NCBI RefSeq assembly: GCF_029946005.1
Contig: NZ_JAQSDR010000027.1
Span: 1-64,000, forward strand
Reading direction: 5' to 3'
Origin: Aquabacterium sp.
GTDB taxonomy: Bacteria > Pseudomonadota > Gammaproteobacteria > Burkholderiales > Burkholderiaceae_C
Length of the DNA stretch: 64,000 nt
Shown: positions 8,987 through 19,536 of the stretch, in pieces
How positions within the stretch are numbered: the stretch's first letter is position 1
Layout of the letters: the number at the start of each line of letters is the position of its first letter
Made by a program: the position numbers and the translations under genes
The notes under the pieces: model-generated
Told to the model about the DNA's origin: nothing
What the model saw: only the letters and a program-made list of their open reading frames with translations
Databases searched by the model: none

Positions 8987-9277
8987 TCAGGCTTGAAGCG
9001 ATTGCCACTCGGGGTGGCGCTTCAGGTAGACGCGGACGTAGCTGCAGACCGGGTCGATCTTCAGGCCCTCGGCTTTTGCCCACACGAGCGCGGCCTTCAC
9101 CAAAGCGGCGGCGATGCCACGGCCTTCCAGGGACGATGGCACCAAGGTGTGCGTCATGTGGACGATGGCGCCGCTGCGCCGGTAGTCCGCCACACAGCGC
9201 TGGCCTTCAACGATGGTTTCAAAGCATGACGCCTCGGGGCGGTGGGCGACGGTGAATGGAGTGGCGGTGTTGTTCAT
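8987..9277 (-). CDS. small GNAT family N-acetyltransferase (NATD1/YidJ-like)
   Basis: The start at 9277 (MNNTATPFTVAHR) gives a compact 96-residue protein, the normal length of the single-fold YidJ/NATD1 acetyltransferases. It has the acetyl-CoA loop LEGRGIAAALVKAAL and the C-terminal segment CSYVRVYLKRHPEW typical of this group. The acceptor substrate is unknown. The longer open frame reaching upstream to 9607 is antisense/out-of-frame sequence over the chromate transporter and was not used. Confidence 0.88.
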   Translation of the reverse strand: MNNTATPFTVAHRPEASCFETIVEGQRCVADYRRSGAIVHMTHTLVPSSLEGRGIAAALVKAALVWAKAEGLKIDPVCSYVRVYLKRHPEWQSLQA

Positions 9278-9288
9278 GGCTGAAAAGC

Positions 9289-9852
9289 TTACACCCAGCC
9301 CAAGGCACCCAACACCGCGCCCAAGGCGACCAAGGCGATCAGAGGGACTTTGGTTCGCCACACCAGCAAGGCCACGGCGGCACTGAGCATCAAGGCAGCA
9401 GGGTGCTGAACCGAGGGCGCCAGCAGCCAGCCCGTGGCCAGCAGCAGCCCGATGGTGACCGGGGTCATGCCCGATTGAAATGCCTGCACCCCCAGCCAGT
9501 CCCGGCGCGAGGCGACCCAGCGTGACGCCGTCAAGGCCAGGGTGCTGGACGGGATCATGACGCCGACGAGGCTGGTCAAGGCCCCGCCCAGGCCCGCGCT
9601 GTACCAACCGATCAAGCCCACGAACAGCACGTTCGGGCCAGGCGCGGCCTGGGCCAGGGCGATGGCGGCGGTGAAGTTCTCGTCGGTCAACAGGCCGGCT
9701 TCAGCGACCAGGCGCCGGTGCATGTCCGACACCAAGGTGATGGCGCCGCCAATCGACATCAGGGACAAAGCCAGGAAGTGCTGGAACAGCTCCCACCAAA
9801 CCTCGGGCGCCCAGGCCAAAGGAGATGCCGCTGGAGACAGGGCGGCGCTCAC
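9289..9852 (-). CDS. chromate transporter, C-terminal-half homologue (short-chain CHR)
   Basis: The product is about 187 residues starting at a GTG (9852). Its CHR domain shows WWELFQHFLALSLMSIGG, QAAPGPNVLFVGLIGW and a run of membrane helices. In short-chain CHR systems two adjacent half-size genes make a heterodimer that exports chromate with inward sulfate or proton flux. It overlaps the stop of the partner gene upstream (9849-9852), as expected for a coupled pair. Confidence 0.88.
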   Translation of the reverse strand: MSAALSPAASPLAWAPEVWWELFQHFLALSLMSIGGAITLVSDMHRRLVAEAGLLTDENFTAAIALAQAAPGPNVLFVGLIGWYSAGLGGALTSLVGVMIPSSTLALTASRWVASRRDWLGVQAFQSGMTPVTIGLLLATGWLLAPSVQHPAALMLSAAVALLVWRTKVPLIALVALGAVLGALGWV

Positions 9853-10463
9853 GTGGTCCGGCGGCGCCGCAGCACGGCGTAAGTGAGCAGGCAGGTGGCA
9901 CCGCCCAGGCCCAGCAGCACCCAGACCAGCGGCCAGCGCAGCCAGGCCATCATGCCGAAAGCGGCGGCGGCCAAGCTCAGGCTGACACCCAGGCTCAAAG
10001 GGTGTTGCTTCAAGGGCGCGGCCAGTCGCAGCACGGTGCCCACGATCTGTCCGGCGGCCACGGCGGCAATGCCGGTAAGTGCCCCTCGCACCAGGCCGTG
10101 TGCGGTCGAATCGTGCGGCACCAAGGCAATGAGCCAGGCCAGGAACAGCATCAGGATCAGGGGGGCGGTCATCATGCCGGCCAGGGCGACGGCGGCACCG
10201 CGCCATCCAAAGAACCGATCGCCGATCATCAGCGACAGGTTACAGACGTTAGGGCCGGGCAGCACTTGCGCGGTGCCCAGCAGCTCGACGAACTCCTTGG
10301 CCGTCAGCCACCGTCGGCGTTCGCACAGCTCGCGCTGGGCAATGGCGATCACGCCGCCAAAACCTTGCAAGGCCAGCACGGTGAAGGCGATGAACAATTC
10401 GCCCAGTGATGCGGGGCGGGCGCAGCTGTCCTCCTCGCTGAGTGCGAGGACGGGATCAGGCAT
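9849..10463 (-). CDS. chromate transporter, N-terminal-half homologue (short-chain CHR)
   Basis: Start MPDPVLALSEEDS at 10463 gives 204 residues. The CHR signature FTVLALQGFGGVIAIAQRELCERRRWL is followed by FVELLGTAQVLPGPNVCNLSLMIGDRF, then several membrane helices. It pairs with the downstream half gene (4-bp overlap). Its start overlaps the end of the thioesterase gene by 8 bp, so the three genes are probably transcribed together. Confidence 0.88.
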   Translation of the reverse strand: MPDPVLALSEEDSCARPASLGELFIAFTVLALQGFGGVIAIAQRELCERRRWLTAKEFVELLGTAQVLPGPNVCNLSLMIGDRFFGWRGAAVALAGMMTAPLILMLFLAWLIALVPHDSTAHGLVRGALTGIAAVAAGQIVGTVLRLAAPLKQHPLSLGVSLSLAAAAFGMMAWLRWPLVWVLLGLGGATCLLTYAVLRRRRTT

Positions 10464-11289
10464 ACACGGCCACCACCTGGTATCCAAAGGCGGCCAGTTG
10501 GCCGTCGGGCGTCCAAAGGTGGGCGCGGTCGTTGGCATAGCCTTCTTCGTACGCGATGGTGTCCTGGTCCAGGCGCCACAAGCCGTCGGGGTCGACTTCG
10601 GTGACTGGACGCAACTCCAGCGCCCATGAGACCGAGCTGGCGGGCGCAAAGGCCTTGGCCTGTGAGAGCGCGGGGGAGGGGCCGGCGTCGGTCAGGATGA
10701 TGGCGATGAGCTCGTTGTCCACGCCCGCGCTGTCTTTCATGCGCAAGTGGTAACGGGTCAACCAGTCGCCGCCGCCGGTGAAGGGGAAGGCGCCTTCGGC
10801 CAGGCGGAAGTCCAGGTGCTGCGTGAAGTTGGGCGTCAGGCCGGGCAGGTAGGGCAGGGAAGTGGCGGCTTCGGCGCTCACGGGCACGGGGGGCTGGGCA
10901 GGCTGGCGCGTGGGCAGGTTGGAAGCGCGGCCCGTGCCGAACACCCCCAACAGGATGCCGCACACCTGCTCCACGCCCTGGGCGTCGGCTTGCAGCACCA
11001 TTGCTTTGACTTGGCGAACGTTTTTGCCCTGGCGCAGCAACGAGACCTCAACCTGAAAAGGCGCCAGGCTGACCGGGCCGACGAAATTGGTTTGCAGGGC
11101 CCGAAGGGGCCAGTCCGCACCGCACACGTCGCGCATGGCTTGCACGGACAGCGCTGACAGCAGGCCTCCGAACAGGGTGCGGCCTTGCTGCCAATCCTCG
11201 GTCACCTGAAAAGTGACCCGCTGGCCCTGGACGCTGCGGGCGGCCAACAGGCTGGCCAGTGGTGTGATGGCGGTGAGTTCAGTGGACAT
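10456..11289 (-). CDS. thioesterase family protein (double hotdog, acyl-CoA thioesterase-like)
   Basis: The 277-residue protein has two hotdog halves: an N-terminal one with FGGLLSALSVQAM (FGG motif near residue 41) and a C-terminal one ending LWTPDGQLAAFGYQVVAVY. This matches the TesB-like/4HBT_3 family that cleaves acyl-CoA thioesters in the cytosol. The chain length of the substrate is unknown. It overlaps the chromate transporter gene by 8 bp; the pairing has no obvious functional logic. Confidence 0.85.
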   Translation of the reverse strand: MSTELTAITPLASLLAARSVQGQRVTFQVTEDWQQGRTLFGGLLSALSVQAMRDVCGADWPLRALQTNFVGPVSLAPFQVEVSLLRQGKNVRQVKAMVLQADAQGVEQVCGILLGVFGTGRASNLPTRQPAQPPVPVSAEAATSLPYLPGLTPNFTQHLDFRLAEGAFPFTGGGDWLTRYHLRMKDSAGVDNELIAIILTDAGPSPALSQAKAFAPASSVSWALELRPVTEVDPDGLWRLDQDTIAYEEGYANDRAHLWTPDGQLAAFGYQVVAVYA

Positions 11290-11322
11290 GAATCGTGACC
11301 TTGGCGCTGCTGTGATGCGCTA

Positions 11323-14300
11323 TTATCGAACGATCGTGCTTTTTTTGCTGGCTTCCGCCTGTTGAAAAATCACCTCGATTTGCTCCGGGGGCACCGGGCG
11401 GCTGAACAGGTAGCCTTGGGCGATGTCACAGCCCAGCGCGCACAAGAAAGCCTCCTGGTCGGGCATCTCGACGCCTTCGGCCACGACGTTGAGGTTCATG
11501 CCCCGGGCCAGCGAGATCATGGTCTGCACCAGTTGGGCATCGCTGCTGTTGCCAGGCAGGTCCTGGATGAAGCTGCGGTCGATTTTGAGTTGGTGCACCG
11601 GGAAGCGCTTGAGGTAGGCCAGCGATGAATAGCCCGTGCCGAAGTCGTCGATCGACAGGGACACACCCAGCGCGTGCAGCATGTGCAGGAACTGCTCGGC
11701 GCCCACGCTGGATTCCATCAGACCGCTTTCGGTGATCTCCAGCTCCAGCCGATGAGCAGGCAGGCCGGTGCGGTTCAGGATGCGCGAGACGCGTTCAACC
11801 ACACCACCACGGCGCACTTCGCTGGGCGACAGGTTGACCGAGATGCGGCCGAAGTCGATGCCGCCGTCCAGCCAGGCTTTGCCCTGGCGGCAGGCTTCGT
11901 TGAGCACCCATTCGCCCAGCGCCACGATCATGCCGGTGTCTTCCATCACGGGGATGAACTCGTCGGGGCCGATGGGGGGCAAGGTTTCCAGCGCGCCTTC
12001 TGGTGTTTTCAGTCGGACCAGGGCTTCCAGCGCGACCACCTTGCGGTCGGTCAGGCGCACCAGCGGTTGGTAGTGCAGCACGAACTCGCCATGCTCGACC
12101 GCGCGGCGCAGGCGCGTTTCCATGTGCAGGCGGCTGGTGGCGTCGGTGGTGAAGGAGCTGGTGTAGAAGCTGAAGTTATTGCGGCCCCGGCGCTTGGACT
12201 CGTACATGGCGGCGTCGGCGTCGCGGATCAATTCGGCGGCGTCGATGCCGTCGTCCGGGTACATGCTGATGCCGATGCTGGCACGCACGTAGACCTGCTG
12301 GCCGCTGTCCAGGGTGAAGGGCTCGTTCAGGGTGTCCAGAATGGCTTGCGCCACATGCGCAGCCTGCTGCGGATGGCGCAGGTGCTCCAGCACCAGGATG
12401 AACTCGTCGCCGCCCAATCGACCCAGGGTGTCTTCCTGGCGCACGCGTTGGCTCAGGCGCTGGGCCACCTGCTGCAGCAGGTTGTCGCCAGCGGCGTGGC
12501 CCAGGCCGTCGTTCACTGTTTTGAAGTTGTCCAGATCCACAAACACCACGCCCACCAGGGTACGGTGGCGCTCGGCCAGGCTCACCGCGTGGGCCAGGCG
12601 CTCGTGGATCATGGCGCGGTTGGGCAACTCGGTCAGGGTGTCGAAGTGGGCCATGCGCGCCAGGCGCTCTTCGGTTTGCTTGAGCTGGGTGATGTCGGTC
12701 ATCACGCACACAAAATGGCTGGGTCTGCCCGACGGATTGCGCACCGAACTGACCGACAGCTTGGTCATGAACAGCTCACCGCCCTTGCGCTGGCTCCAAA
12801 CCTCGCCTTGCCAGCTGGACTCGGTCAGCAGGCTCTTGCGGATTTCGCTGATCACGTCGTGCGGGTTGTCGGGGAAGAGGAAGTCGGCGCCGTGGCCCAG
12901 CACATCGTCCTCGGTGTAGCCGGTGATGTCGGTGAAGGCGGGGTTGATGGACACCAGGATGCGGTCGCGGTTGAGCACGACCATGCCATCGCGCGTGCTT
13001 TCCAGTGCGGCGGCGTGCAGGCGGATGCGCTCTTCTGCCAGCTCGCGCAGGGACTCGCGGTGCAGGTTGGTGAGGGCAAAACCCAGGTCGCTGGCCACGT
13101 CTTCAAACAGGGCACGCTCGTCCTGGTCCTGGGCGTTCAATTGCTTGTCGAGCAGGAACAAATGCCCCATCAACTGCATGTCGCGGCGCAGCGGGATGAT
13201 GGCGCAGCCTTTCAGGCCCAGGCTCAGGGCCTCGTCGGCCCAGGGCGGACGGTTGGGCACTTGCGACAAATCGGCCGTGTGGAAGATGCGGCCTTCGTGC
13301 ATGGCCCGGTCCATCGGGGCGTCGGTCTCCAGGCTGGGCAGAAAGCCATCAAAGGCCTGCATGATCGCGTCCATGGGCGAGCTGCCTGGCAACACCTCGC
13401 AGCTCATGACGTCACCGTCCCAATCGCTGAGCGTCACCCACGCCTTCTTGAAGCGACCGTGTTCAAGCGCCGCGCGGCACACGTGGGTCAGCAGGTCGGA
13501 CTCGGTGGTGGACCAGACGATGGCCTGGTTGACCTGGCTCAGGAAGTCGTACAGCCGGGTCATGTGGACCAGGCGTTGCTCGGCGCGGCGGCGCGCGGTC
13601 ACGTCCCAGATCATCCACACGACGCGGTCGGAATCACCCACGGGTGCGCAGCGGCTGTCGAAATGGCGGTGGCCACCCATGATGCGGATGGGGTAGCTCA
13701 AGGTCTGGGTCTGGCGGGTCTCCAGCGCCTTCGTCAGGGTGCCCATGAACAGGGCAATGTTGGCAGGTGAGAAGAACGTCGACGCCAGTTGCCCGATCAG
13801 CTGTTCGCGCGGGCGGCCCAGCAAAGCCGATGAGTGGTTGCCAAAGATCTCGATGTAGCGGCCGTCCTTGTCCAGCAGAAAGGCCAAATCCGGAAGGGCG
13901 TCGGCAAAGGCCTGCAGTTCAGCTTCGCGGCGCATCAGGGCTTGCGTGGCGGCCTCGCGCTGCTTGTGGGCGCGGCCGATCAGGGTCAACAGCACCAGCG
14001 TGACCAGGCCGACGATGCCCATGTTGATCAGGTCGATCTGCTTTTGGGCGTGGGTTTCTTCCTTGAGCACCGTTTGCCATTCCGCGCGGGCCTGCGTGGC
14101 CGATTGGTCCACCGCCTCCATGGCCGTCAACAACCGCGATGCCGGGACGGCTTCGGGCTGTTCCAGACGTTGCTTCAACAACTGCTGGGCGTTCTGCAGA
14201 CGGCTCTGCAAGGTCTGCAAGGTGTTCCGCATGGCGGGGGCGGGCGCTTGCAGCAATTGCGTGGCGGCCTGAACCGCCTCGTTCAAAGGGGCCTTGACCT

Positions 14301-14577
14301 GCTGGTGGTTGTCGTGAGTTCTACCCTCCAGCAGTTGCTCGGCCAGCCACTGGCTGCGCAGGGACTCCAGCCGGGTTTGGGCCAGCAAGGTGTCGAAAGC
14401 GTGACCACGGTTTTGCAAATCGCGCCAGCTCATGTGCGACCAGGCCATGAGGGCCACGCAAATGGCCGCCAACGCTGCCACCGCCAGGGCCAGCGGGCCA
14501 AAACGGCCGAGGGCTGGCATGGGCAGGGAAGTGGTGCCGGGTTTGGGAGGGGAAGAGGTGATGGCAGTTGCGCTCAC
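11323..14577 (-). CDS. membrane PAS/GAF/GGDEF/EAL cyclic-di-GMP signalling protein
   Basis: A large bifunctional c-di-GMP protein. From the GTG at 14577 the order is: TM helix (PLALAVAALAAICVALMAW), periplasmic coiled region, second TM (IGLVTLVLLTLIG), PAS, GAF-like region (about 350-510), second PAS, GGDEF and EAL. The GGDEF loop reads LGGDEF, so the cyclase may be active. The EAL domain keeps ALEALVRL, the ELEITESG glutamate and DDFGTGYSSL, so phosphodiesterase activity is likely. The net direction cannot be predicted. An ATG at 14520 (MPALGRFG) is an equally good start; the open frame reaches 14733 but would run into the divergent gene. Confidence 0.9.
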   Translation of the reverse strand: MSATAITSSPPKPGTTSLPMPALGRFGPLALAVAALAAICVALMAWSHMSWRDLQNRGHAFDTLLAQTRLESLRSQWLAEQLLEGRTHDNHQQVKAPLNEAVQAATQLLQAPAPAMRNTLQTLQSRLQNAQQLLKQRLEQPEAVPASRLLTAMEAVDQSATQARAEWQTVLKEETHAQKQIDLINMGIVGLVTLVLLTLIGRAHKQREAATQALMRREAELQAFADALPDLAFLLDKDGRYIEIFGNHSSALLGRPREQLIGQLASTFFSPANIALFMGTLTKALETRQTQTLSYPIRIMGGHRHFDSRCAPVGDSDRVVWMIWDVTARRRAEQRLVHMTRLYDFLSQVNQAIVWSTTESDLLTHVCRAALEHGRFKKAWVTLSDWDGDVMSCEVLPGSSPMDAIMQAFDGFLPSLETDAPMDRAMHEGRIFHTADLSQVPNRPPWADEALSLGLKGCAIIPLRRDMQLMGHLFLLDKQLNAQDQDERALFEDVASDLGFALTNLHRESLRELAEERIRLHAAALESTRDGMVVLNRDRILVSINPAFTDITGYTEDDVLGHGADFLFPDNPHDVISEIRKSLLTESSWQGEVWSQRKGGELFMTKLSVSSVRNPSGRPSHFVCVMTDITQLKQTEERLARMAHFDTLTELPNRAMIHERLAHAVSLAERHRTLVGVVFVDLDNFKTVNDGLGHAAGDNLLQQVAQRLSQRVRQEDTLGRLGGDEFILVLEHLRHPQQAAHVAQAILDTLNEPFTLDSGQQVYVRASIGISMYPDDGIDAAELIRDADAAMYESKRRGRNNFSFYTSSFTTDATSRLHMETRLRRAVEHGEFVLHYQPLVRLTDRKVVALEALVRLKTPEGALETLPPIGPDEFIPVMEDTGMIVALGEWVLNEACRQGKAWLDGGIDFGRISVNLSPSEVRRGGVVERVSRILNRTGLPAHRLELEITESGLMESSVGAEQFLHMLHALGVSLSIDDFGTGYSSLAYLKRFPVHQLKIDRSFIQDLPGNSSDAQLVQTMISLARGMNLNVVAEGVEMPDQEAFLCALGCDIAQGYLFSRPVPPEQIEVIFQQAEASKKSTIVR

Positions 14578-14705
14578 ATTGGCAGAGAAAGGGGCGGGAC
14601 TGGGCAGCTTAGGTGAAAAATCGCGACATGAGCCATCATCTGGAGATGACCCCTTGCGCGACCCCTCAGGCAGGGGTCCTGATCCATGAACTAATTCACG
14701 AAACC

Positions 14706-15653
14706 ATGACGATCCCAGCTGTTTATTCGCCACTGTTCGAAGCGCATTCGCATTTTTTCACCGCCCGTGGCCTGCGCCACCATGTTTTGACATGGGGTGA
14801 TATGGCGCAAGCGACGGCCGAGCAACCCCTGTTGGTGCTGGCCCACGGTTGGATGGATGTGGGGGCCTCCTTTCAGTTCATGGTCGATGCCTTGCGCCAA
14901 CTCTCTGGCTGGGAAGCCCGCCCCATCGTCGCCATCGACTGGCGCGGCTTTGGCGAAACCTCTGCGCCCGCAGGGGACAGCTATTTCTTCGCCGATTACC
15001 TGGGCGACCTGGACGCCCTTCTGGACCAACTCTCGCCCGAGCGACCTGTCGATCTGCTGGGTCACAGCATGGGCGGCAACGTGGTGATGCTGTACGCCGC
15101 CGTGCGACCTGAGCGAATCCGCCGCCTGATCAACTTGGAGGGCTTCGGCATGCCCGCCACCCAGCCGGACGAGGCCCCGGGCCGCTACGTCAAGTGGCTG
15201 AACGAGATCAAAGCGCCCGCCCGCCTGAAGGACTACGACTCGGTGGAAGGGGTGGCCAAAAGGTTGCAATCGACCAACCCGCGCCTGCGCCCCGAGTTCG
15301 CCCTGTGGCTGGCCGGGCAGTGGGCGCGCGAAGAGGGGGGGCGTTGGGTCATCAAGGCCGACTCGGCCCACAAGCGCTCACAGCCCATCCTCTACCGCGT
15401 CGAGGAAGTGCAGGCCTTTTTGAAGCGCATCACCATGCCCGTGCTGTTTGTCGAAGCGGCCCAGACCGCCTATTTCAGGTTGTTCAGCGGCAAATTCACT
15501 CGGGAGGAGTTCCTGGAGCGCGTCAAATCAGTCTCGAATTTCACGCTGGAAACCATCGCTGATGCCGGGCACATGGTGCACCATGACCAACCCGTTGAAC
15601 TCGCTGACCACATTGCCAAATTTCTGGATGCGCCATTCAAGGACATCGCATGA
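14706..15653 (+). CDS. alpha/beta fold hydrolase
   Basis: About 315 residues with the oxyanion region AHGWMDVGASF, the nucleophile elbow GHSMGG and a C-terminal His in ADAGHMVHHDQP, so the Ser-His part of the triad is intact. Reaction and substrate are unknown. The start at 14706 (MTIPAVYSPLFEAH) fits homologues best; in-frame starts at 14613 and 14628 would add residues without family support. It runs divergently from the c-di-GMP gene and ends 60 bp before prfB. Confidence 0.85.
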   Translation: MTIPAVYSPLFEAHSHFFTARGLRHHVLTWGDMAQATAEQPLLVLAHGWMDVGASFQFMVDALRQLSGWEARPIVAIDWRGFGETSAPAGDSYFFADYLGDLDALLDQLSPERPVDLLGHSMGGNVVMLYAAVRPERIRRLINLEGFGMPATQPDEAPGRYVKWLNEIKAPARLKDYDSVEGVAKRLQSTNPRLRPEFALWLAGQWAREEGGRWVIKADSAHKRSQPILYRVEEVQAFLKRITMPVLFVEAAQTAYFRLFSGKFTREEFLERVKSVSNFTLETIADAGHMVHHDQPVELADHIAKFLDAPFKDIA

Positions 15654-15712
15654 GAAAATGCGCCTTGCTCGGCGCCCGGCGCGCCCCCTGAACCGATTGC
15701 GGACACAAGAAC

Positions 15713-16817
15713 ATGGACATCGAACACATCAACTCCCTGGGCCAGCAGATTGCTGATTTGGGTCAGCGCACCGCTGACCTGCGGAGGTATCTTTGACTGG
15801 GATGAAAAATCCCGCCGCCTGAGCGAAGTCAACGCCGAACTCGAAGACCCGGCCGTCTGGAACGACCCCAAGCGCGCCCAGGAACTGGGCAAAGAGAAGA
15901 AAGCGCTGGAAAACGTCGTCATGACGATTGCCGAACTGGAGTCGGGCCTGGCGGACAACGCCGAGCTGTTCGACATGTCCAAGGCCGACAACGATTTCGA
16001 CGGCTTGCAGGCGATCTTTGACGATGTGGCCACCCAGGACGCCCGCGTGAGTGCGCTGGAGTTCCGCCGCATGTTCAACAACCCGGCCGATCCTCTGCCC
16101 GCTTTCGTGGACATCCAGGCCGGCGCCGGTGGCACCGAAGCCTGCGACTGGGCCAGCATGCTGCTGCGCCAGTACATCCGCTACGCCGAGCGCAAGGGTT
16201 TCACGGCCACCGTTGAAGACCTCACCGATGGCGACACCGCCGGCATCAAGAGCGCCACCATCAAAGTCGAGGGCGAGTACGCTTTCGGCCTGCTGCGCAC
16301 CGAAACCGGCGTGCACCGCCTCGTCCGCAAGTCGCCATTCGACTCGTCGGGCGGGCGCCACACCAGCTTCGCCAGCGTGTTCGTCTACCCCGAGATCGAC
16401 GACACCATCGAGATCGACATCAACCCGGCCGATGTGCGCACCGACACCTTCCGGGCCAGTGGCGCGGGCGGTCAGCACATCAACAAAACCGACTCGGCCG
16501 TGCGCCTGACCCACATCCCCACCGGGATCGTCGTGCAATGCCAGGACGGCCGCAGCCAGCACGGCAACCGCGATGTGGCCTGGAAGCGCCTGCGCTCGCG
16601 CCTGTACGACTTCGAGATGCGCAAGCGCCAGGAAGCGCAGCAGAAGCTGGAAGACAGCAAGACCGATGTGGGCTGGGGTCACCAGATCCGCTCGTACGTG
16701 CTGGACAACAGCCGCATCAAGGATTTACGCACCAACGTCGAGATCTCCAACACCCAGAAAGTTCTGGACGGGGATCTGGACGCCTTCATCGAGGCCAGCC
16801 TGAAACAAGGCGTTTGA
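15713..16817 (+). CDS. prfB: peptide chain release factor 2 (programmed +1 frameshift)
   Basis: RF2 recognises UGA and UAA stop codons and releases the peptide on the ribosome. The gene is in two frames: an upstream segment starting [18 protein letters not shown] at 15713 ends at CTT TGA (15791-15796), and reading continues in +1 from GAC (15795). The joined product is 367 residues, the normal size. The stop-codon reader SPF is present in KSPFDSSG, and the hydrolysis motif GGQ in [15 protein letters not shown] plain ORF call would start wrongly at 15750. Confidence 0.96.
15783..15797 (+). promoter_or_regulatory. prfB recoding site (SD-like element, CTT TGA C)
   Basis: GGAGG at 15783-15787 is an internal Shine-Dalgarno-like sequence three bases before CTT TGA C. 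This is the classic layout that pushes the ribosome +1 when RF2 is scarce. The in-frame UGA is itself decoded by RF2, so the site gives autoregulation. Confidence 0.95.
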
Positions 16818-16829
16818 GAAAGCACACCC

Positions 16830-19502
16830 ATGCGTGAAGGCACTGCCCATTTGATTCGCCGCGAAGACTACGCGGCCCCTGCGTTCTGGATCAAGACGGT
16901 CGACCTGACTTTTGACCTGGACCCGGCCAAGACCCTGGTCATCAACAAGATGACCCTGGAGCGCAACCTGGCACAACCAGGCGCCTCATTGCGCTTGGAC
17001 GGCGAAGACCTGAACCTCACCCGGGTGCTGGTCGATGGTGAATCGATTTCGTTCAGGGTGGAAGACCAGCAACTGGTGCTGGACAACCTACCCGACCAGC
17101 CCTTCACGCTGGAGATCCGCAACACCTGCGCGCCTGAAAAGAACACGCAGCTGTCGGGCCTGTACACCAGCAGCGGTGGTTTCTTCACGCAGTGCGAAGC
17201 ATTAGGCTTTCGCCGCATCACCTACTTCCTGGATCGCCCTGACGTGATGGCCACCTTCAAGGTGACCTTGAAGGCCGACAAGCTGAAGTACCCCGCGCTG
17301 CTGTCCAACGGCAACCTGGTGGAAGAAGGTGCCATTGATGCCAAGCGCCACTACGCCGTCTGGGTTGATCCGCACCCCAAGCCCTGCTACCTGTTCGCCC
17401 TGGTGGCCGCCGACCTGGTGCGCCGTGAGCAACGCATCCGCACGCGCGCTGGCAAGGATCACCTGCTGCAAATTTACGTGCGCGCCGGTGACCTGGACAA
17501 GACCGAGCACGCCATGAACTCGCTGATGGCCTCCATCGCTTGGGACGAACATCGGTTCGGCCTGAGCCTGGACCTTGAGCGCTTCATGATCGTCGCCGTG
17601 AGCGACTTCAACATGGGCGCCATGGAGAACAAGGGCCTGAACATCTTCAACACCAAGTTTGTGCTGGCCAACCCCGCCACCGCGTCTGATGTTGATTTTG
17701 GCAATGTTGAAAGCGTGGTCGCCCATGAGTACTTCCACAACTGGACCGGCAACCGCGTCACCTGCCGCGACTGGTTCCAGCTGTCATTGAAAGAAGGCCT
17801 CACCGTCTTCCGCGACCAGCAGTTCAGCCAAGACATGGCGGGCAGCACCAGCGCCCGCGCCGTCAAGCGCATCGAGGACGTGCGCACCCTGCGCCAGGTG
17901 CAGTTTCCGGAAGACGCGGGCCCCATGGCTCACCCCGTGCGCCCCGACAGCTACATGGCCATCGACAATTTCTACACCGCTACGGTGTACGAAAAGGGCG
18001 CTGAAGTGGTGCGCATGATGCACACCCTGGTGGGCGAAACCGGCTTTGCCGCTGGCATGAAGCTGTATTTCGCGCGCCATGATGGCCAGGCCGTGACCTG
18101 CGACGATTTCGCGCAAGCCGTGGCCGACGCCAACCCCGACAGCGAGTTGGCCAAGCGCCTGGGCGGCTTCAAGAACTGGTATGCCCAGGCTGGCACGCCG
18201 CGTGTTCAGGCCCGTGGGGAGTACGACGCCGAGGCGCGCACCTACACCCTGCACCTCAGCCAATCATCCAACCCCACGCCCGGCCAGCCCACCAAGGCGC
18301 CATACGTGATCCCCGTGGCCATGGGCCTGGTGGCGCACGATGGCCGCAGCCTGTTCCTGCACCTGGAAGGTGATGCCTTGCCGATCGGCCCGCAAACCGT
18401 GCTGGTGCTGTCCGAAGCCCAGCAAAGTTTCACCTTCGTCCACGTGCCCACCGAGCCGGTGCCTTCGCTGCTGCGCGGCTTTTCTGCCCCGGTGGTGCTC
18501 GAAGCCGAGCTGAACGACGACGCTTTGTTCACCCTGCTGTCGCACGACCTGGACCCCTTCAACCGCTGGGAAGCCGCGCAAAAGCTGGCCCTGCGCCGCC
18601 TGCTGGCCGCCGTGAACGGCCAAGCACAAGCCGAACTGGACGAGCGCTTTGTGCAGGCCTTGCGCGGCATCCTGCGCAACCCCGAACTCGATGCAGCCTT
18701 TAAAGACCTGGTCCTGACCCTGCCCAGCGAAAGCTATGTGGCCGAGCAGCTTGACGTGATTGACCCGCAGCGCATTCACACCGCGCGTGAAGCCATGAAG
18801 CTGCAACTGGCCAAGGCTTTGCACGAGGATTGGGCCTGGGCCTATGAAACCAACCACGACAACGGCGGCTACACGCCTGATGCCGTCAGCATGGGCCGCC
18901 GCGCGCTGGCCAACCTGGCGCTCAGCATGCTGTGCCTGGATGCCAGCGTGCGCAACAACCCCTTGTGGACCGGCAAGGCTTTCCAGCGCTACAAGGACGC
19001 CACCAACATGACCGACCGCCTGGGGGCCTTGAGCGCCCTGGTGTCTGGCCATTCCGAGTTGGCGCAAGCCGCGCTGGACCGCTTCCACGCGCAGTACAAG
19101 GACGAAGCCCTGGTCATCGACAAGTGGTTCGCCCTGCAAGCCGCCGCCCCTGAAAAGGACGGCAAGGTTTTTGCGCGTTGCAAGGCCTTGATGAACCACC
19201 CGGACTTCACCTTGCGCACGCCCAACCGCGCGCGCAGCTTGCTGATGAGCCTGTGCTCGGCCAACCCTGCCGCCTTCCACCGCCCCGATGCGGCTGGTTA
19301 TGTGTTCTGGGCCGACCGCGTGATCGAGATCGATGCCATCAACCCCCAACTGGCTGCCCGCCTGGCGCGCGCGCTGGACCATTGGCGCCGCCTGGCCGAG
19401 CCCTATCAAACGGCCGCCCGTGAAGCCTTGAGCCGCGTGGCTGCCAAAGCCGAACTGTCGGACGACGTGCGCGAAATCGTCACGCGCGCGCTGCAAGACT
19501 AA
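16830..19502 (+). CDS. pepN: aminopeptidase N
   Basis: The 890-residue M1 zinc metallopeptidase removes N-terminal residues from peptides in the cytosol. The exopeptidase motif GAMEN lies near residue 261 and the zinc site [17 protein letters not shown] near 300, with the third ligand E in [12 protein letters not shown]. The C-terminal helical region with [10 protein letters not shown] is typical of the E. coli-type PepN, and the length matches (about 870-890). It begins 12 bp after prfB. Confidence 0.96.
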   Translation: MREGTAHLIRREDYAAPAFWIKTVDLTFDLDPAKTLVINKMTLERNLAQPGASLRLDGEDLNLTRVLVDGESISFRVEDQQLVLDNLPDQPFTLEIRNTCAPEKNTQLSGLYTSSGGFFTQCEALGFRRITYFLDRPDVMATFKVTLKADKLKYPALLSNGNLVEEGAIDAKRHYAVWVDPHPKPCYLFALVAADLVRREQRIRTRAGKDHLLQIYVRAGDLDKTEHAMNSLMASIAWDEHRFGLSLDLERFMIVAVSDFNMGAMENKGLNIFNTKFVLANPATASDVDFGNVESVVAHEYFHNWTGNRVTCRDWFQLSLKEGLTVFRDQQFSQDMAGSTSARAVKRIEDVRTLRQVQFPEDAGPMAHPVRPDSYMAIDNFYTATVYEKGAEVVRMMHTLVGETGFAAGMKLYFARHDGQAVTCDDFAQAVADANPDSELAKRLGGFKNWYAQAGTPRVQARGEYDAEARTYTLHLSQSSNPTPGQPTKAPYVIPVAMGLVAHDGRSLFLHLEGDALPIGPQTVLVLSEAQQSFTFVHVPTEPVPSLLRGFSAPVVLEAELNDDALFTLLSHDLDPFNRWEAAQKLALRRLLAAVNGQAQAELDERFVQALRGILRNPELDAAFKDLVLTLPSESYVAEQLDVIDPQRIHTAREAMKLQLAKALHEDWAWAYETNHDNGGYTPDAVSMGRRALANLALSMLCLDASVRNNPLWTGKAFQRYKDATNMTDRLGALSALVSGHSELAQAALDRFHAQYKDEALVIDKWFALQAAAPEKDGKVFARCKALMNHPDFTLRTPNRARSLLMSLCSANPAAFHRPDAAGYVFWADRVIEIDAINPQLAARLARALDHWRRLAEPYQTAAREALSRVAAKAELSDDVREIVTRALQD

Positions 19503-19536
19503 TTGGCCATTTCAAACTTCAACCATCACTCACACC

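Noticed and set aside
15750-15794. TTG/CTG-type start for prfB at 15750
   Set aside because: The true N-terminus starts at 15713 in another frame and joins through the CTT TGA C recoding site; a start at 15750 gives a false leader peptide.
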